A stretch of DNA of 64,000 bases, from the NCBI GenBank assembly GCA_019429445.1, contig JAHYIW010000007.1, positions 49,137-113,136 on the forward strand. The letters run 5' to 3'. The stretch comes from Desulfuromonadaceae bacterium. GTDB lineage: Bacteria; Desulfobacterota; Desulfuromonadia; Desulfuromonadales; JAHYIW01. A model generated the notes under the pieces. That model did no database searches. It was not told where the DNA came from and saw only the letters and a program-made list of their open reading frames with translations. This document shows positions 9,586-19,550 of the stretch, one piece after another (positions within the stretch are counted from its first letter, which is position 1; every line of letters starts with the position of its first letter). The translations under genes and the position numbers were made by a program.

Positions 9586-9871
9586 AGATCGCCTCACGAT
9601 CAATATGGCTTTTCAAAAACGCATTCATCCGCTCCCGATAATGGACATGATCAACCCGTTCGTGCAAAGCCTCCTCCAACTCCTCCTTGACATGCACCAG
9701 AGTAAAAAGATTCGGCTCGCGCATCTGCACCACGATATCGATATCACTCGTTGCCGTGGCCTGATTGCGCGCAACTGAACCGAAAACCCCCAGAGCCGTC
9801 ACTCCATAACGGGCTTCCAGCACAACCTTCTGATCACGCAACACGGATAATGTCTCTTCTCGACTCTGCAT
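9578..9871 (-). CDS. Minimal nucleotidyltransferase (MNT, MntA-like)
   Basis: A 97-aa Pol-beta-fold nucleotidyltransferase with the FGSVAR motif (Gly31, Ser32, Arg35) and the metal-binding SDIDIVV (Asp43, Asp45). In known MNT/HEPN pairs the MNT protein is the antitoxin and modifies the HEPN RNase by adding AMP. Here the adjoining HEPN gene is truncated, so this may be an orphan left inside the trp operon between trpF and trpB. Nothing in the sequence suggests the MNT itself is broken. A complete and different HEPN/MNT pair is found at 34318-35050. Confidence 0.85.
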   Translation of the reverse strand: MQSREETLSVLRDQKVVLEARYGVTALGVFGSVARNQATATSDIDIVVQMREPNLFTLVHVKEELEEALHERVDHVHYRERMNAFLKSHIDREAIYV

Positions 9872-9931
9872 GCCGTTTTCTTTATTTTAAGGGGTACGAT
9901 ATTCGCCAACCAAAACCCGGCAGACCCTGGC

Positions 9932-10549
9932 TTACGGTGACACTGCTCTGGCGGCGGCGATAAACGCCGCCACCTTCGCTGCATCTTTCTGCCCCGGCGA
10001 TCGCTCAACGCCGCTGGAAACATCGACCGCGTAGGGGTGCACGGTACGGATCGCCGCCGCGACATTTTCAGGGGTCAGGCCGCCGGCGAGGATCACCGGG
10101 CGCTGGCCGGCAACCTCGGCGGCCAGCTCCCAATTGAAACTTTTGCCGGTGCCGCCATAACTGTCCGCACACCAGGCATCGAGCAGCAGCGCGGCGGTGC
10201 GGTATTTTTCATGCCCGGCGATACTCGCGGCAGCCGCGACCCGCAGCGCCTTGATCACCCGCAACGGCGCATAATCGCACGCAGTCGGCGGCTCGTCACC
10301 GTGCAACTGAATCACCTCAAGCCCGCAGACTTTGGCGATCATCCGCACCCGTTCCGGGGTCTCATTGACAAACAGACCGACCGGCGTCACCAACGGCGGC
10401 AGTGCCGCGATAATCGTGCGCGCCCGCTCCGGCGAAACATGGCGGGGGCTGCCGGGGTAAAACACAAAACCGAGGGCGTCGGCACCACAGGCGACTGCGT
10501 GGCGGGCATCTTCAAGGTTGGTGATACCGCAGATTTTAACACGCACCAT
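9932..10549 (-). CDS. trpF: Phosphoribosylanthranilate isomerase
   Basis: Amadori isomerase converting phosphoribosylanthranilate to CdRP. The 205-aa TIM barrel begins VRVKICG with the catalytic cysteine Cys7; the general-acid aspartate lies in LLDAW and the phosphate loop in ILAGGLTPENV and DVSSGVE. I chose the ATG at 10549 because GGGG stands 7 nt upstream; a TTG at 10555 is less likely. It follows trpB2 by 33 bp in the operon. Confidence 0.95.
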   Translation of the reverse strand: MVRVKICGITNLEDARHAVACGADALGFVFYPGSPRHVSPERARTIIAALPPLVTPVGLFVNETPERVRMIAKVCGLEVIQLHGDEPPTACDYAPLRVIKALRVAAAASIAGHEKYRTAALLLDAWCADSYGGTGKSFNWELAAEVAGQRPVILAGGLTPENVAAAIRTVHPYAVDVSSGVERSPGQKDAAKVAAFIAAARAVSP

Positions 10550-10582
10550 AAGCAAACCCCGTCAGGGTGGACTGCTGCAAAA

Positions 10583-11935
10583 CTACCCCACCTTGGGCAG
10601 CTGCGCCAGCGATTCCCTGATCGCTTCTTCCGGATAGTCATAATCGGTCAGCTTGCCGGCGAAGAAATCGTCATAGGCCTGCATGTCGACGTGGCCGTGA
10701 CCGGACAGATTGAAGAGAATCGTCTTCTCTTTCCCTTCTTCATCGGCCTGCAACGCCTCGTCGATGGCGCCACGAATGGCGTGGCTCGATTCCGGGGCGG
10801 GGATGATCCCCTCACTGCGGGAAAAAAGGACCGCCGCCTCGAAACAGGCGAGTTGATGAACCGACTTCGCCTCGACGACACCTTCGTGCACCAGCTGTGA
10901 GACCAGCGCCGAGGCACCGTGATAGCGCAGGCCACCGGCATGAATCCCCGGCGGCATGAAATCGTGACCGAGGGTGTACATCTTCGCCACCGGTGCCATC
11001 TTGGCAGTGTCGCCGTAGTCGAAGGCGTAAACCCCCCGGGTCAGCGTCGGGCAGCTGGCCGGCTCGACAGCAAGGACACGCACGTTCTTACCCGCCGCCT
11101 TGTCCGCGACGAAGGGGAAACTGATGCCGGCGAAGTTGGAGCCGCCACCGTGACAGCCGATGACGACATCGGGATAGTCACCGACCAGCGCCATCTGCTC
11201 CTTCGCCTCCAGGCCGATGATGGTCTGATGCAGGCAGACATGGTTGAGCACACTGCCCAAAGCATAGCGGGTATCCTCGCGCCCAATAGCATCCTCGACC
11301 GCCTCGCTGATAGCGATACCGAGCGAGCCGTTGCTGTCGGGATGCGCGGCGAGGATCGCCCGCCCCGCGTTGGTCTGGTTCGACGGCGAGGGGATGACAT
11401 TCGCTCCCCACAGTTGCATCATGCTCTTGCGGTACGGTTTCTGGTTGTAGGACACCTTGACCATATAAACCGTGCATTCGAGGCCAAACATCTGGCAGGC
11501 GAGCGAGATCGACGAACCCCATTGGCCGGCACCGGTCTCGGTAGCGATGCGTTTGGTGCCGAAAATTTTATTGTAGTAGGCCTGCGGGATGGCGCTGTTC
11601 GGTTTGTGCGACCCGGCCGGAGAGCCTCCTTCGTATTTGTAATAGATCTTCGATGCGGTGCCGAGCGCTTTTTCGAGCCGATGGGCACGATACATCGGCG
11701 ACGGTCGCCAGAGCTGATAGATGTCGAGCACTTCACGGGGGATGTCGATCCAGCGCTGCGTCGATACCTCCTGCTCGATCAGCCCCATCGGAAAGAGCGG
11801 CAGCAGATCGTCCGGCGATACCGGCTGCATCGTCACCGGGTGAACCACCGGTGCCAGCGTCCCCGGCAGGTCGGGAATAACATTGTACCACTGTTTCGGG
11901 ATATGGTCTTCAGGGAGCAGGATCTTGGTCTGCAT
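10583..11935 (-). CDS. TrpB2-type tryptophan synthase beta-like protein
   Basis: A 450-aa PLP enzyme of the TrpB2 subfamily, longer than canonical TrpB. The PLP lysine is Lys111 in [13 protein letters not shown], a TrpB2 signature that differs from the HTGAHKINN of TrpB1; [11 protein letters not shown] is the phosphate-binding loop. TrpB2 proteins make tryptophan from indole and serine but lack the TrpA-interaction surface, and are proposed to salvage free indole. GGAG stands 7 nt before the ATG. Having both TrpB types in one trp operon is seen in several anaerobes. The two share only general fold features here, so this is not a recent duplication. Confidence 0.93.
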   Translation of the reverse strand: MQTKILLPEDHIPKQWYNVIPDLPGTLAPVVHPVTMQPVSPDDLLPLFPMGLIEQEVSTQRWIDIPREVLDIYQLWRPSPMYRAHRLEKALGTASKIYYKYEGGSPAGSHKPNSAIPQAYYNKIFGTKRIATETGAGQWGSSISLACQMFGLECTVYMVKVSYNQKPYRKSMMQLWGANVIPSPSNQTNAGRAILAAHPDSNGSLGIAISEAVEDAIGREDTRYALGSVLNHVCLHQTIIGLEAKEQMALVGDYPDVVIGCHGGGSNFAGISFPFVADKAAGKNVRVLAVEPASCPTLTRGVYAFDYGDTAKMAPVAKMYTLGHDFMPPGIHAGGLRYHGASALVSQLVHEGVVEAKSVHQLACFEAAVLFSRSEGIIPAPESSHAIRGAIDEALQADEEGKEKTILFNLSGHGHVDMQAYDDFFAGKLTDYDYPEEAIRESLAQLPKVG

Positions 11936-11973
11936 TGGTCGACTCCTTTATTTGTTTATGAGAAAACGATTTT

Positions 11974-12110
11974 GTCACCACAAAGGACGCGAAGAGTACG
12001 AAGGGGGATTCAAAATCTTCAATATCACAAAGCATCCACAGCTGGTGATGCGTATTATGATGTGAACCTCAACCGATTTTCTTCGTGTCCTTCGTGTTCT
12101 TCGTGGTGAA
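11974..12110. repeat. Inverted-repeat element inside the trp operon
   Basis: The trpC-trpB2 gap holds two roughly 30-nt arms in opposite orientation (11974-12003 and 12081-12110). Each is a run built on the CACCACGAAGGACACGAAG theme, about 75% matching, around a 77-bp AT-richer centre. Similar arms are known as intergenic repeats in many bacterial genomes. Transcribed as part of the trp mRNA it could form a long imperfect hairpin; a role in RNA processing or attenuation is only a possibility. Confidence 0.65.
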
Positions 12111-12121
12111 GGCTTTTGCCT

Positions 12122-12922
12122 TTACCCGAGCAACTCTTTCAGCTTGGCACCGATATCGGCCTCGCGCATCAGCGCTTCGCCGATCAGAAAGGCCCCCACC
12201 CCGGCGTGCTGCAACCGCTCAACCTCGGCCCGGTGACTGATGCCACTCTCGGTGACCACAAAGCGTTCTGCCGGAATCAACGGCAGCAAGCGCTCGGTTG
12301 TCGTCAGCGCGGTGACAAAGGTTTGCAGATTGCGGTTGTTAATGCCGATCAGCGCACAATCGGTCTGCAACGCGAGTTCCAGCTCGCGTTCGTCATGAAC
12401 TTCGAGCAGCACATCGAGGTGCAATTCAGCGGCCAGCGCGGAAAACTCACGCAACTGCGCCAGGTCAAGCATGGCGGCGATGAGCAAAATCGCATCGGCA
12501 CCAGCAACGCGGGCCTCAACAATCTGGTAGGGATCACAGATAAAATCTTTCCGCAACAAGGGCAAATTGACCTGCTCACGAATCAGACGAAGAAAATGCA
12601 GCTCCCCCAGGAAGAATTTATGGTCCGTCAATACCGACAAACAGGCGGCGCCGCCCGCCGCGTAAATCTCGGCAATCGCCAGGGGATCAAAATCGGAACG
12701 GATCACCCCCTGCGACGGCGACCCTTTCTTGACTTCGGCAATGATGGCCGTCCTGCCGGACGCGTGAGTCGCGCGCAGAGCGCGCATGAAGCCGCGCGGT
12801 TGATCCTTCAGCTCGGCAAGTTGCGCCCGTAGTTCACCCTCTGGCAGAGTGGCGCGCGCGGCGGCCACCTCGTCGCGCTTATGGGCGACAATCGTCTTGA
12901 GAATTTGAGGGGAAGCGGTCAT
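12122..12922 (-). CDS. trpC: Indole-3-glycerol phosphate synthase
   Basis: Closes the indole ring, converting CdRP to indole-3-glycerol phosphate. The 266-aa product has the N-terminal KxxEV helix typical of IGPS, the catalytic lysine segment [33 protein letters not shown] and VTESGI motifs. The ATG overlaps the trpD stop as ATGA, implying translational coupling. It is a stand-alone IGPS, not fused to TrpF. Confidence 0.96.
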   Translation of the reverse strand: MTASPQILKTIVAHKRDEVAAARATLPEGELRAQLAELKDQPRGFMRALRATHASGRTAIIAEVKKGSPSQGVIRSDFDPLAIAEIYAAGGAACLSVLTDHKFFLGELHFLRLIREQVNLPLLRKDFICDPYQIVEARVAGADAILLIAAMLDLAQLREFSALAAELHLDVLLEVHDERELELALQTDCALIGINNRNLQTFVTALTTTERLLPLIPAERFVVTESGISHRAEVERLQHAGVGAFLIGEALMREADIGAKLKELLG

Positions 12923-13971
12923 TGGCTGGTCAGCTGCGCCAGTTTTTCAACCTGCGCTAAAGCGCGTCCGGAATCGATCGCCTCCGCCGCAAGGGTAATC
13001 CCGGCACGAACTGACGTCACTTTGCCGGAGGCCAGCAGCGCATAGGCCGCATTGAGCAGAACGATATCGCGTTTTGGCCCTTGCTCCCCGGCAAGGATGC
13101 CGCGCACGATCAGCGCATTCCCGCGGGCATCGCCACCGCGCAGATCAGCCATGGTGCAGCGGCTAAAACCGAACTGTTCCGGCGTGATGCGGTCGACACC
13201 GACCCCGTCGGCGCTGACGGTCGCCACCGTGGTCGGACCGGTCAGGGTGATCTCATCCATACCGTCGCTACCGCAGACGACGAAACCGCGCCGACAGCCG
13301 AGATTGTGCAGCACTTGCGCCAGCGGTTCAACCAGATCCTCGCGATAGACTCCCATCACCTGGCAATCGGCCTTGGCCGGGTTGGTCAACGGACCAAGGA
13401 TATTGAAGATGGTGCGAATACCGATCTCCTTGCGCGGCCCGATAGCGTATTTCATCGCCCCGTGCAGGGCCGGGGCAAAGAGAAACCCGATGCCGATCTC
13501 GTTAATACACTGTTCAACCACCTCGGGGGTGACGTCAAGGTTAACACCCAGCGCTTCGATCACATCGGCACTGCCGCACGCCGAGGACACCGAGCGGTTG
13601 CCGTGCTTGGCGACCTTGATGCCGCAACTGGAGGCAACAAAGGCAACGGTGGTGGAGATATTGAAGGTGTTGGTACCGTCGCCACCGGTGCCGACCACAT
13701 CGAGGATCGTCTCCTGGTCGAGGTTGATCTCGTCGCGGTCGATATCGAGGACATTGCGACCGACCCTGATCGGCGTGGCACGCTCGCGCATCACCCTGGC
13801 CGCGCCGGTGATCTCGGCAACCGTCTCCCCCTTCATGCGCAACGCGGTGATCAACGCACCAATTTGCGCCGGCGTCGCTCCGCCGGACATGATCTGATCC
13901 ATCACTTCGACCATCTCCCCTTCGGAAAGATTCTGCCGTTCCACCACCTTCGCAATCGCCAGCTTGATCAT
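12919..13971 (-). CDS. trpD: Anthranilate phosphoribosyltransferase
   Basis: Transfers the phosphoribosyl group of PRPP to anthranilate. The 350-aa enzyme has the glycine-rich PRPP loop [14 protein letters not shown], the [15 protein letters not shown] segment and the GPLTNPA motif of the family. The start is set at the ATG at 13971, with a clear GGAGG 5 nt upstream; a GTG at 13983 is in frame but would put the Shine-Dalgarno sequence inside the gene. Its stop overlaps trpC by 4 bp. Confidence 0.96.
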   Translation of the reverse strand: MIKLAIAKVVERQNLSEGEMVEVMDQIMSGGATPAQIGALITALRMKGETVAEITGAARVMRERATPIRVGRNVLDIDRDEINLDQETILDVVGTGGDGTNTFNISTTVAFVASSCGIKVAKHGNRSVSSACGSADVIEALGVNLDVTPEVVEQCINEIGIGFLFAPALHGAMKYAIGPRKEIGIRTIFNILGPLTNPAKADCQVMGVYREDLVEPLAQVLHNLGCRRGFVVCGSDGMDEITLTGPTTVATVSADGVGVDRITPEQFGFSRCTMADLRGGDARGNALIVRGILAGEQGPKRDIVLLNAAYALLASGKVTSVRAGITLAAEAIDSGRALAQVEKLAQLTSQ

Positions 13972-14022
13972 TTTATCCTCCACCGGGCACCATCGACCGC
14001 GCCCGCAATAAATCGCGCGCTA

Positions 14023-14589
14023 TCAGGTCAAATTAAGAAAATTCTGCAACAACTGTTTCCCCGCCCCGGTGAGGATCGATTCGGGATGAAACTGAACGCC
14101 CCAGACCGGCAGCTCTTTATGTGCCAGCCCCATGATGGTGCCGTCCTCGGTCCAGGCGGTGATCTGTACAGTGTCCGGCAGGCTGTCCCGTTCAACAATC
14201 AGTGAATGATAGCGTGTCGCCACAAAGGGGTTATCGAGTCCAGCAAAAATATCACTCCCGGCGTGATGAATCAGACTCGTTTTGCCGTGCATCAGGGTCG
14301 CGGCGCGCACCACCTTGCCGCCAAACGCCTGACCGATCGCCTGATGGCCGAGGCACACACCGAAGATTGGAATCATGCCGGCAAAACGTTCGATGGCAGC
14401 CACCGAAATCCCCGCCTCGCCCGGCGTGCAGGGGCCGGGGGAAATCACCAGTTGGCGCGGCTTGAGCGCGGCAATTTCGTCGAGCGTGATCTTGTCGTTG
14501 CGGTAGACGACGACATCGGCACCGAGCTCGCCCAGATATTGAACCAGATTATAGGTAAAGGAGTCGTAGTTGTCGATCATCAACACCAT
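14023..14589 (-). CDS. trpG: Anthranilate synthase glutamine amidotransferase subunit
   Basis: Class I glutaminase that supplies ammonia to TrpE. The 188-aa product begins [14 protein letters not shown] and carries the nucleophile Cys79 in FGVCLGHQ, and the His-Glu pair in [17 protein letters not shown] forms the oxyanion-site region. The ATG at 14589 follows the trpE TGA by a single base, which argues for coupling to trpE; upstream in-frame starts would overlap trpE. A very similar protein (PabA) may also serve folate synthesis, which sequence alone cannot exclude. Confidence 0.95.
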   Translation of the reverse strand: MVLMIDNYDSFTYNLVQYLGELGADVVVYRNDKITLDEIAALKPRQLVISPGPCTPGEAGISVAAIERFAGMIPIFGVCLGHQAIGQAFGGKVVRAATLMHGKTSLIHHAGSDIFAGLDNPFVATRYHSLIVERDSLPDTVQITAWTEDGTIMGLAHKELPVWGVQFHPESILTGAGKQLLQNFLNLT

Positions 14590-14590
14590 G

Positions 14591-16072
14591 TCAGTCGAGC
14601 CCCCGTCGCGCCATTTCAATCGCTTTCAGTGCGCCGCGCGCTTTGCTCAGCGTCTCCTGATACTCGCTCTCGGGGTCGGAATCGGCAACAATCCCGGCAC
14701 CGGCCTGAAGATGGATGCGACCCTGATTGACGATCAGCGTGCGGATCGCGATCGCCATATCCATATTGCCGGAAAAAGACAGGTAACCGACCGCGCCTCC
14801 GTAAATTTCGCGGCGGCACGGTTCCAGCTCGTCGATGATCTCCATCGCCCGGATTTTCGGCGCGCCGGAAAGGGTTCCGGCCGGGAAAGCGGCACCGAAA
14901 ACATCGAGCGCGTCACAACCATCCTTCAGTTTGCCCCGCACATTCGAGACGATATGCATGACATGCGAATAGCGCTCGACCACCATCAATTCATCCACTT
15001 CGACCGTGCCGGTCCGGCACACCCGCCCGAGATCGTTGCGCCCCAAATCGACCAGCATAATATGCTCAGCCAGTTCCTTCGCATCGGTCAGCAACTCCTG
15101 CTCCAGGCGCCCGTCTTCCTCGGGCGTGGCACCGCGCGGCCGGGTTCCGGCGATCGGACGCACTTCGACCTGATCCCCCTCCTTGCGCACCAGCACTTCA
15201 GGGGAAGCGCCGATAACCAGCGTGTCATCGAAGCGCAGAAAAAACATATAGGGAGAGGGGTTGATCGTCCGCAACGCCCGGTAAATATCGAAGGGATCAC
15301 AATCGAGCACACCGCTAAAGCGCTGCGACAGGACCACCTGAAAAATATCTCCCGCCCGCACATATTCCTTGCACTGTTCGACCGCTGCCTTGAATTCCTC
15401 GCGGCTGAAATTCGGGATCAGCTCGACGTCGCCGGACACCGCCTTGCCGTGCGCCACCGGCAACGGCTGCCGCAATTGTTCGATCATCGCGTCAATTGCG
15501 GTTACCCCGCGGCGGTAGGCTTGCGCAGGAGTTTCAGCGTCACCCCGATGAACATTGCAGACCACCTTGACCTTTTGCCGCATAGTGTCGAAGATCAGCA
15601 GTTTCTCGGTGAGCAGAAAGCAGCTATCCCAGACGTCGATCTCGCGCGGATTTTGGTCCGGCAAACTTTCGACAAAACGGACCGTGTCGTAACCGAGATA
15701 GCCGACGGCACCACCGCAAAAGCGAGGCAGTTCAGCCAGCGGCACCGGCTGATACTGCGCCATGAAACGGCGCAACTCATCGAGCGGGTTAACCCCGCGA
15801 CCACTGTCGATGACCGCACCGTCGGCGACGATCTCGTAATAGTCATCACGACTGCGAAAGACCCGCCCCGGCCCGCTGCCCAGAAACGAATAGCGGGCCC
15901 ACTTCTCGCCCCCTTCGATACTTTCGAGGAGAAAGGATGTGCGTCCGTCATCGATCTTCCTGAACGCCGACACCGGCGTTTCCATGTCCGCCAGAATCTC
16001 ACGCCAGACCGGAATCAGATTACCCTCGTCACAAAGCCGGGTAAATTCTTCAAGAGTGGGGAAATACATCAT
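14591..16072 (-). CDS. trpE: Anthranilate synthase component I
   Basis: Makes anthranilate from chorismate with ammonia from TrpG, the committed step to tryptophan. The 493-aa protein contains the N-terminal LLES element (residues 48-51) that in studied TrpE proteins binds tryptophan for feedback inhibition, and the chorismate-binding core with [27 protein letters not shown] and [11 protein letters not shown]. It is the first trp gene of the operon. No leader peptide with clustered Trp codons is visible in the 112 bp upstream. Confidence 0.97.
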   Translation of the reverse strand: MMYFPTLEEFTRLCDEGNLIPVWREILADMETPVSAFRKIDDGRTSFLLESIEGGEKWARYSFLGSGPGRVFRSRDDYYEIVADGAVIDSGRGVNPLDELRRFMAQYQPVPLAELPRFCGGAVGYLGYDTVRFVESLPDQNPREIDVWDSCFLLTEKLLIFDTMRQKVKVVCNVHRGDAETPAQAYRRGVTAIDAMIEQLRQPLPVAHGKAVSGDVELIPNFSREEFKAAVEQCKEYVRAGDIFQVVLSQRFSGVLDCDPFDIYRALRTINPSPYMFFLRFDDTLVIGASPEVLVRKEGDQVEVRPIAGTRPRGATPEEDGRLEQELLTDAKELAEHIMLVDLGRNDLGRVCRTGTVEVDELMVVERYSHVMHIVSNVRGKLKDGCDALDVFGAAFPAGTLSGAPKIRAMEIIDELEPCRREIYGGAVGYLSFSGNMDMAIAIRTLIVNQGRIHLQAGAGIVADSDPESEYQETLSKARGALKAIEMARRGLD

Positions 16073-16096
16073 TAAATTGCCTTGTTAAAATGGAAT

Positions 16097-16126
16097 AAAA
16101 TAGCATGGAAAATGAGCGGTGGTCAA
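16097..16126 (-). promoter_or_regulatory. Candidate sigma-70 promoter for the trp operon
   Basis: On the minus strand TTGACC (16126-16121) and TATTTT (16102-16097) are separated by 18 bp, ending 24 bp before the trpE ATG. The match is fair. No tandem Trp codons and no convincing terminator/antiterminator hairpins are seen between it and trpE, so leader-peptide attenuation looks unlikely. Confidence 0.4.
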
Positions 16127-16184
16127 GGATTTGATCGGTTTGATTGCAGCACTGAAAAAACCCGGAGAGCACGTCCTCCTCCAT

Positions 16185-17891
16185 TCACTCAGAACCGACA
16201 ACAACTTCTTTCACTGTCATCCCCGCGCCGCTGCGGGTCAGATAAAAAAAGACGACAACGACCGGTTCCGGCTGATCGGGGAGGTGACTGAAGCGGGCAG
16301 CAAAATGCATCACCTTTACCCCCTGCCCGCGTACCGCGTCCACTTCCTTGCGCACCAGCTTCTGTGCCGCGCGCGTTTCTTCCTCACCCAACGCATCGTC
16401 AAATAGTTCCGGCGCTTTCCCCGGCACAATCCGTTCACTACAGGCCAAATCGCGCGCCAGCAGATCACGCAAACGGGCAAAATCATCGCCCCGGAAGTGT
16501 TCCCGGACAAATCGCCAGATCCGCTCAAAGACTCCGCGCCGTGCCACCGGCTGACGAAAATAATCATGCCCCCGCCAGTCGTCCGCCAGCGCCGCTACGG
16601 CGGCGGCCAATGACCCGCGAAGGACCGCCAGGCCGTTGAGAAAACGGATCAAGCTTCCGTCATTCCAGGTCAGATCGAGGATTCGACTCACATCACGCAG
16701 CCGCTCCAGCGCGGCAAATGACAGCGTCGGCGTCGTCAGCACGGTATAGGGGGGATGGGGATCGTAGACCAGTCCAAGCGCGGCCGCGCGGTCGCGTAAC
16801 GGTGAGCCGGGGAGCAGCTTGACCGGCTCCAGTTGCAGATGATGGGGGTGCAACGCCAGCATCCGGTCGACCGCGGCAAGCACATCGTGTTCCGTTTCCC
16901 CCGGCAGGCCGGCGAGCAGGTCGAGATGCACAGGGATATTGTTTGCCCGGCGCAAGCGGCGCACGACCGTTTCCAGAGATGCTGCCGACAATGTTCGTCC
17001 AACCGTGGCAAGGGTTTCCGGCAAGATTGTCTGCACACCGATTTCAAACTGGAAGATCCCCGGCGGAGCATTTTCGAGCAGCGTCAGGGTTTCCTCGTCG
17101 AGGAGTTGGGCCCCGATCTCCAGATGAATCCGGCTGGCGCGATGGTGCTGCACAATAAAGGCGAGAATCTCGCGCGCCCGCGCGGCGTTGTAATTGAAGG
17201 TCCGGTCAACCACCTTGATCACCGGCACCCGCCGTGCGAGCAGCCAGCCCAGGTCGCCTTCGATCCGCGCGCGTGAAAAGGAACGCACCTCGGTATCAAG
17301 GGCGCTCATGCAGAAAGCACAACGATAGGGGCACCCACGGCTGGTCTCATAATAAACCAGGCCGCGTTGCGCATCGACCAGCCCCGCCGTGAAAGGGGAT
17401 GGCAGGGTGTCGAGATCAGCCAGCGGCGGGGCGTCCGGACCGACAACGACCGCGCCGTCACGGCGCAGCGTCAGGCGGGACAAATCGTCCGGCTCGGCAC
17501 CTCGCGCCCAGGCGGACAGCAGCGCCCGCAGCGGCAACTCTCCCTCGCCGCGCACCAGTGCGCTAATGCCGGGGTGTTGCGTAAAGAGTGCGGGCCCATC
17601 GAACGACACCTCCGGGCCACCGAGAACGATGCGCACCGTTGGGCGCACGGCGTGCAAAGCAGCGACCAGCTCCAGCGTTTCGCGCCGGTTCCAGAGATAG
17701 ACCGAGAACGCAACCACATCCGGTTCCGTCGCCAGCAGCGCCGCCAGCACGTTGATTTTCGGCTCATGCACGGTAAACTCGCGAATTTCGATCGCTGTGC
17801 AATCCGCGGCGCAGTACGCCGCCAGATAAGGCAGCGCCAGGCTGGCATGAATGTATTTACTGTGGAGTGTGGTCAGCGTTGTGCGCATCAA
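16185..17891 (-). CDS. B12-binding domain radical SAM protein (DUF4080 family)
   Basis: A 568-aa radical SAM protein. Residues 1-130 form a cobalamin-binding-like Rossmann domain (FSVYLWNR.., VLGGPEVSFDGP, VRGEGELPL). The 4Fe-4S cysteines are Cys187, Cys191 and Cys194 in SRGCPYRCAFC, followed by an Elp3-like barrel (FEIGVQT, LDLLAGLPGE) and a C-terminal DUF4080 region. The substrate is unknown. It lies upstream of trpE in the same direction, 112 bp away, and is divergent from the histidine kinase gene. No evidence links it to tryptophan synthesis. Confidence 0.85.
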   Translation of the reverse strand: MMRTTLTTLHSKYIHASLALPYLAAYCAADCTAIEIREFTVHEPKINVLAALLATEPDVVAFSVYLWNRRETLELVAALHAVRPTVRIVLGGPEVSFDGPALFTQHPGISALVRGEGELPLRALLSAWARGAEPDDLSRLTLRRDGAVVVGPDAPPLADLDTLPSPFTAGLVDAQRGLVYYETSRGCPYRCAFCMSALDTEVRSFSRARIEGDLGWLLARRVPVIKVVDRTFNYNAARAREILAFIVQHHRASRIHLEIGAQLLDEETLTLLENAPPGIFQFEIGVQTILPETLATVGRTLSAASLETVVRRLRRANNIPVHLDLLAGLPGETEHDVLAAVDRMLALHPHHLQLEPVKLLPGSPLRDRAAALGLVYDPHPPYTVLTTPTLSFAALERLRDVSRILDLTWNDGSLIRFLNGLAVLRGSLAAAVAALADDWRGHDYFRQPVARRGVFERIWRFVREHFRGDDFARLRDLLARDLACSERIVPGKAPELFDDALGEEETRAAQKLVRKEVDAVRGQGVKVMHFAARFSHLPDQPEPVVVVFFYLTRSGAGMTVKEVVVGSE

Positions 17892-18005
17892 ATCCGCTCA
17901 TTTGCCTCGCTGTGCTTGAATCAAGTTAAAAATTGCTTTACTTTCAGGTGGCGTAAAACTACATTATAAAACCTTTCAACACTCCGACAAAGGTCTAAAT
18001 TCACT

Positions 18006-19487
18006 ATGCTTAATCTCTTACTGGTGGAAGATTCACCGACCCAGCTCCAGGCAATTCTTGAGTCGCTGTCAAATCGCGAACAGCGTTTTCATATTACCAC
18101 CGCGTCAAACCTGAATGAAGCGAAAGCGTTCCTGAGCCAGATACGTCCTGATCTGGCCATCATTGACCTGTCTCTTCCCGACGGCAAGGGCACGGAACTT
18201 CTCCCCGGTCCGCACACGGAAAGAACTTTCCCTTGCATCATCCTGACCGGCGAAGGGAATGAGGAGCAGGCAGTCAATGCCCTCAAACTGGGCGCGCTCG
18301 ACTACATCGTCAAATCATCGACCACGCTGCGCAAACTGCCAAAGATCATTGACAGTGCCCTGCATCAATGGCAGGCGCTGCTGGACCTCCGCAAAGCTCA
18401 GCAGGAGCTGGCCATCCGCGAGGAAAGTTACCGCAACTTCACCCGGCAATTCAAAACACTCTTCGACGCCATTCGTGACCCTATTCTGCTGTTCGATCAA
18501 GACCTCACCGTGGTCTGGGCCAACCAGAGTGCCACCGAACTCTTTTCTGACGCAAAAGACAGTCTGACGGGTCAATCGTATTATGATATCGTCAAGCTGA
18601 GAAATGTTCACGCCATCGATGACGCGGCGACCAGCGGAGGAATCAACGCAACCTGCCGCGTCCACATCAACAAGAAACTCTACCAGCAACAGGCCTTTCC
18701 GATGTTGAACGACGATACGGAATTGACCAACGCGGTGTTGATTTTCAGAGACATTTCCACCGAAGCCGAACAGCAGGAAAGACGGCTCCACAGCGGCAAG
18801 CTGGAACTGCTCGGTGAACTGGCCGCCGGAGTCGCCCACGAAATCAACAATCCGATCAATGGCGTGATCAACTATGCCGACATCCTCTCCCGCAGCGACT
18901 TCGAACCGGTCCGCTCGAAAGATATTTGTCAACGCATCATTCATGAAGGGGAACGGATCGCCAGAATCGTTGCTTCCCTGCTCAATTTTGCCCGGCGGAA
19001 AACGGGGAGGGGCGAGTATCGAACGCACATTTGCGCGACGGTTGAAGAAGCCCTGCTCCTTTCCAATGCGCAGTTAAGAAGGATGAACATTGATGTCGAA
19101 ACCGTCTGCGCAGAGCAGTTACCCGACATCATCTTCGATCCACAGGAACTGCTGCAAATATTATTGAACCTGATCAGCAACAGCCGCCACGCCCTGCATA
19201 ATAAATTTCCGGCAAGCCATCCTGACAAAAAAATCGTCATTGCAGGTAGCCGTGCAGGTAGTAACGTTCAACTCTCAGTCACAGATTTCGGGAGCGGCAT
19301 CCCGGCGGCACTGCTGCCACGTGTCACCGAACCTTTCTTCACCACCAAACCGGCCAGCGATGGAACCGGCCTTGGTCTGAGTATCTGTCGACAATTGATT
19401 GAAGCGAATGGCGGCGAACTGTCTGTCGACAGTCGTGAAGGAGAATTCACCTGCGTCAAATTAACCCTTCCCTGTCGCAACGATTGA
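18006..19487 (+). CDS. Soluble hybrid sensor: receiver - PAS - histidine kinase
   Basis: A 493-aa cytoplasmic signalling protein with no membrane segments. Order: an N-terminal response-regulator receiver (residues 1-120) with phosphoacceptor Asp54 in IIDLSLPDG, a PAS-like region (about 145-255), a dimerisation/H-box with His278 in GVAHEINNP, and an ATPase domain with N box (LLNLISNSRHAL), G1 (DFGSGIP) and G2 (GTGLGLS). The HEINNP form of the H-box is that of NtrB/HPK4 kinases. A receiver placed before the kinase suggests it is controlled by another kinase rather than being a classic hybrid. No cognate response regulator is adjacent. Confidence 0.92.
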   Translation: MLNLLLVEDSPTQLQAILESLSNREQRFHITTASNLNEAKAFLSQIRPDLAIIDLSLPDGKGTELLPGPHTERTFPCIILTGEGNEEQAVNALKLGALDYIVKSSTTLRKLPKIIDSALHQWQALLDLRKAQQELAIREESYRNFTRQFKTLFDAIRDPILLFDQDLTVVWANQSATELFSDAKDSLTGQSYYDIVKLRNVHAIDDAATSGGINATCRVHINKKLYQQQAFPMLNDDTELTNAVLIFRDISTEAEQQERRLHSGKLELLGELAAGVAHEINNPINGVINYADILSRSDFEPVRSKDICQRIIHEGERIARIVASLLNFARRKTGRGEYRTHICATVEEALLLSNAQLRRMNIDVETVCAEQLPDIIFDPQELLQILLNLISNSRHALHNKFPASHPDKKIVIAGSRAGSNVQLSVTDFGSGIPAALLPRVTEPFFTTKPASDGTGLGLSICRQLIEANGGELSVDSREGEFTCVKLTLPCRND

Positions 19488-19550
19488 AAAAATCACTCTT
19501 TGTGGCCATCGATATTGACCGGCAACGCGCTTCCCGCTAGACTGCTCTCC

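Noticed and set aside
7996..9690. 564-aa plus-strand frame opposite the DEAD-box and trpB genes
   Set aside because: No recognisable domains, and the opposite-strand genes have full motif sets.
14570..16075. 501-aa plus-strand frame opposite trpE
   Set aside because: Antisense shadow of a complete trpE.
16073..16184. Possible trp leader peptide or attenuator upstream of trpE
   Set aside because: No clustered Trp codons and no pair of competing hairpins found in the 112 bp.
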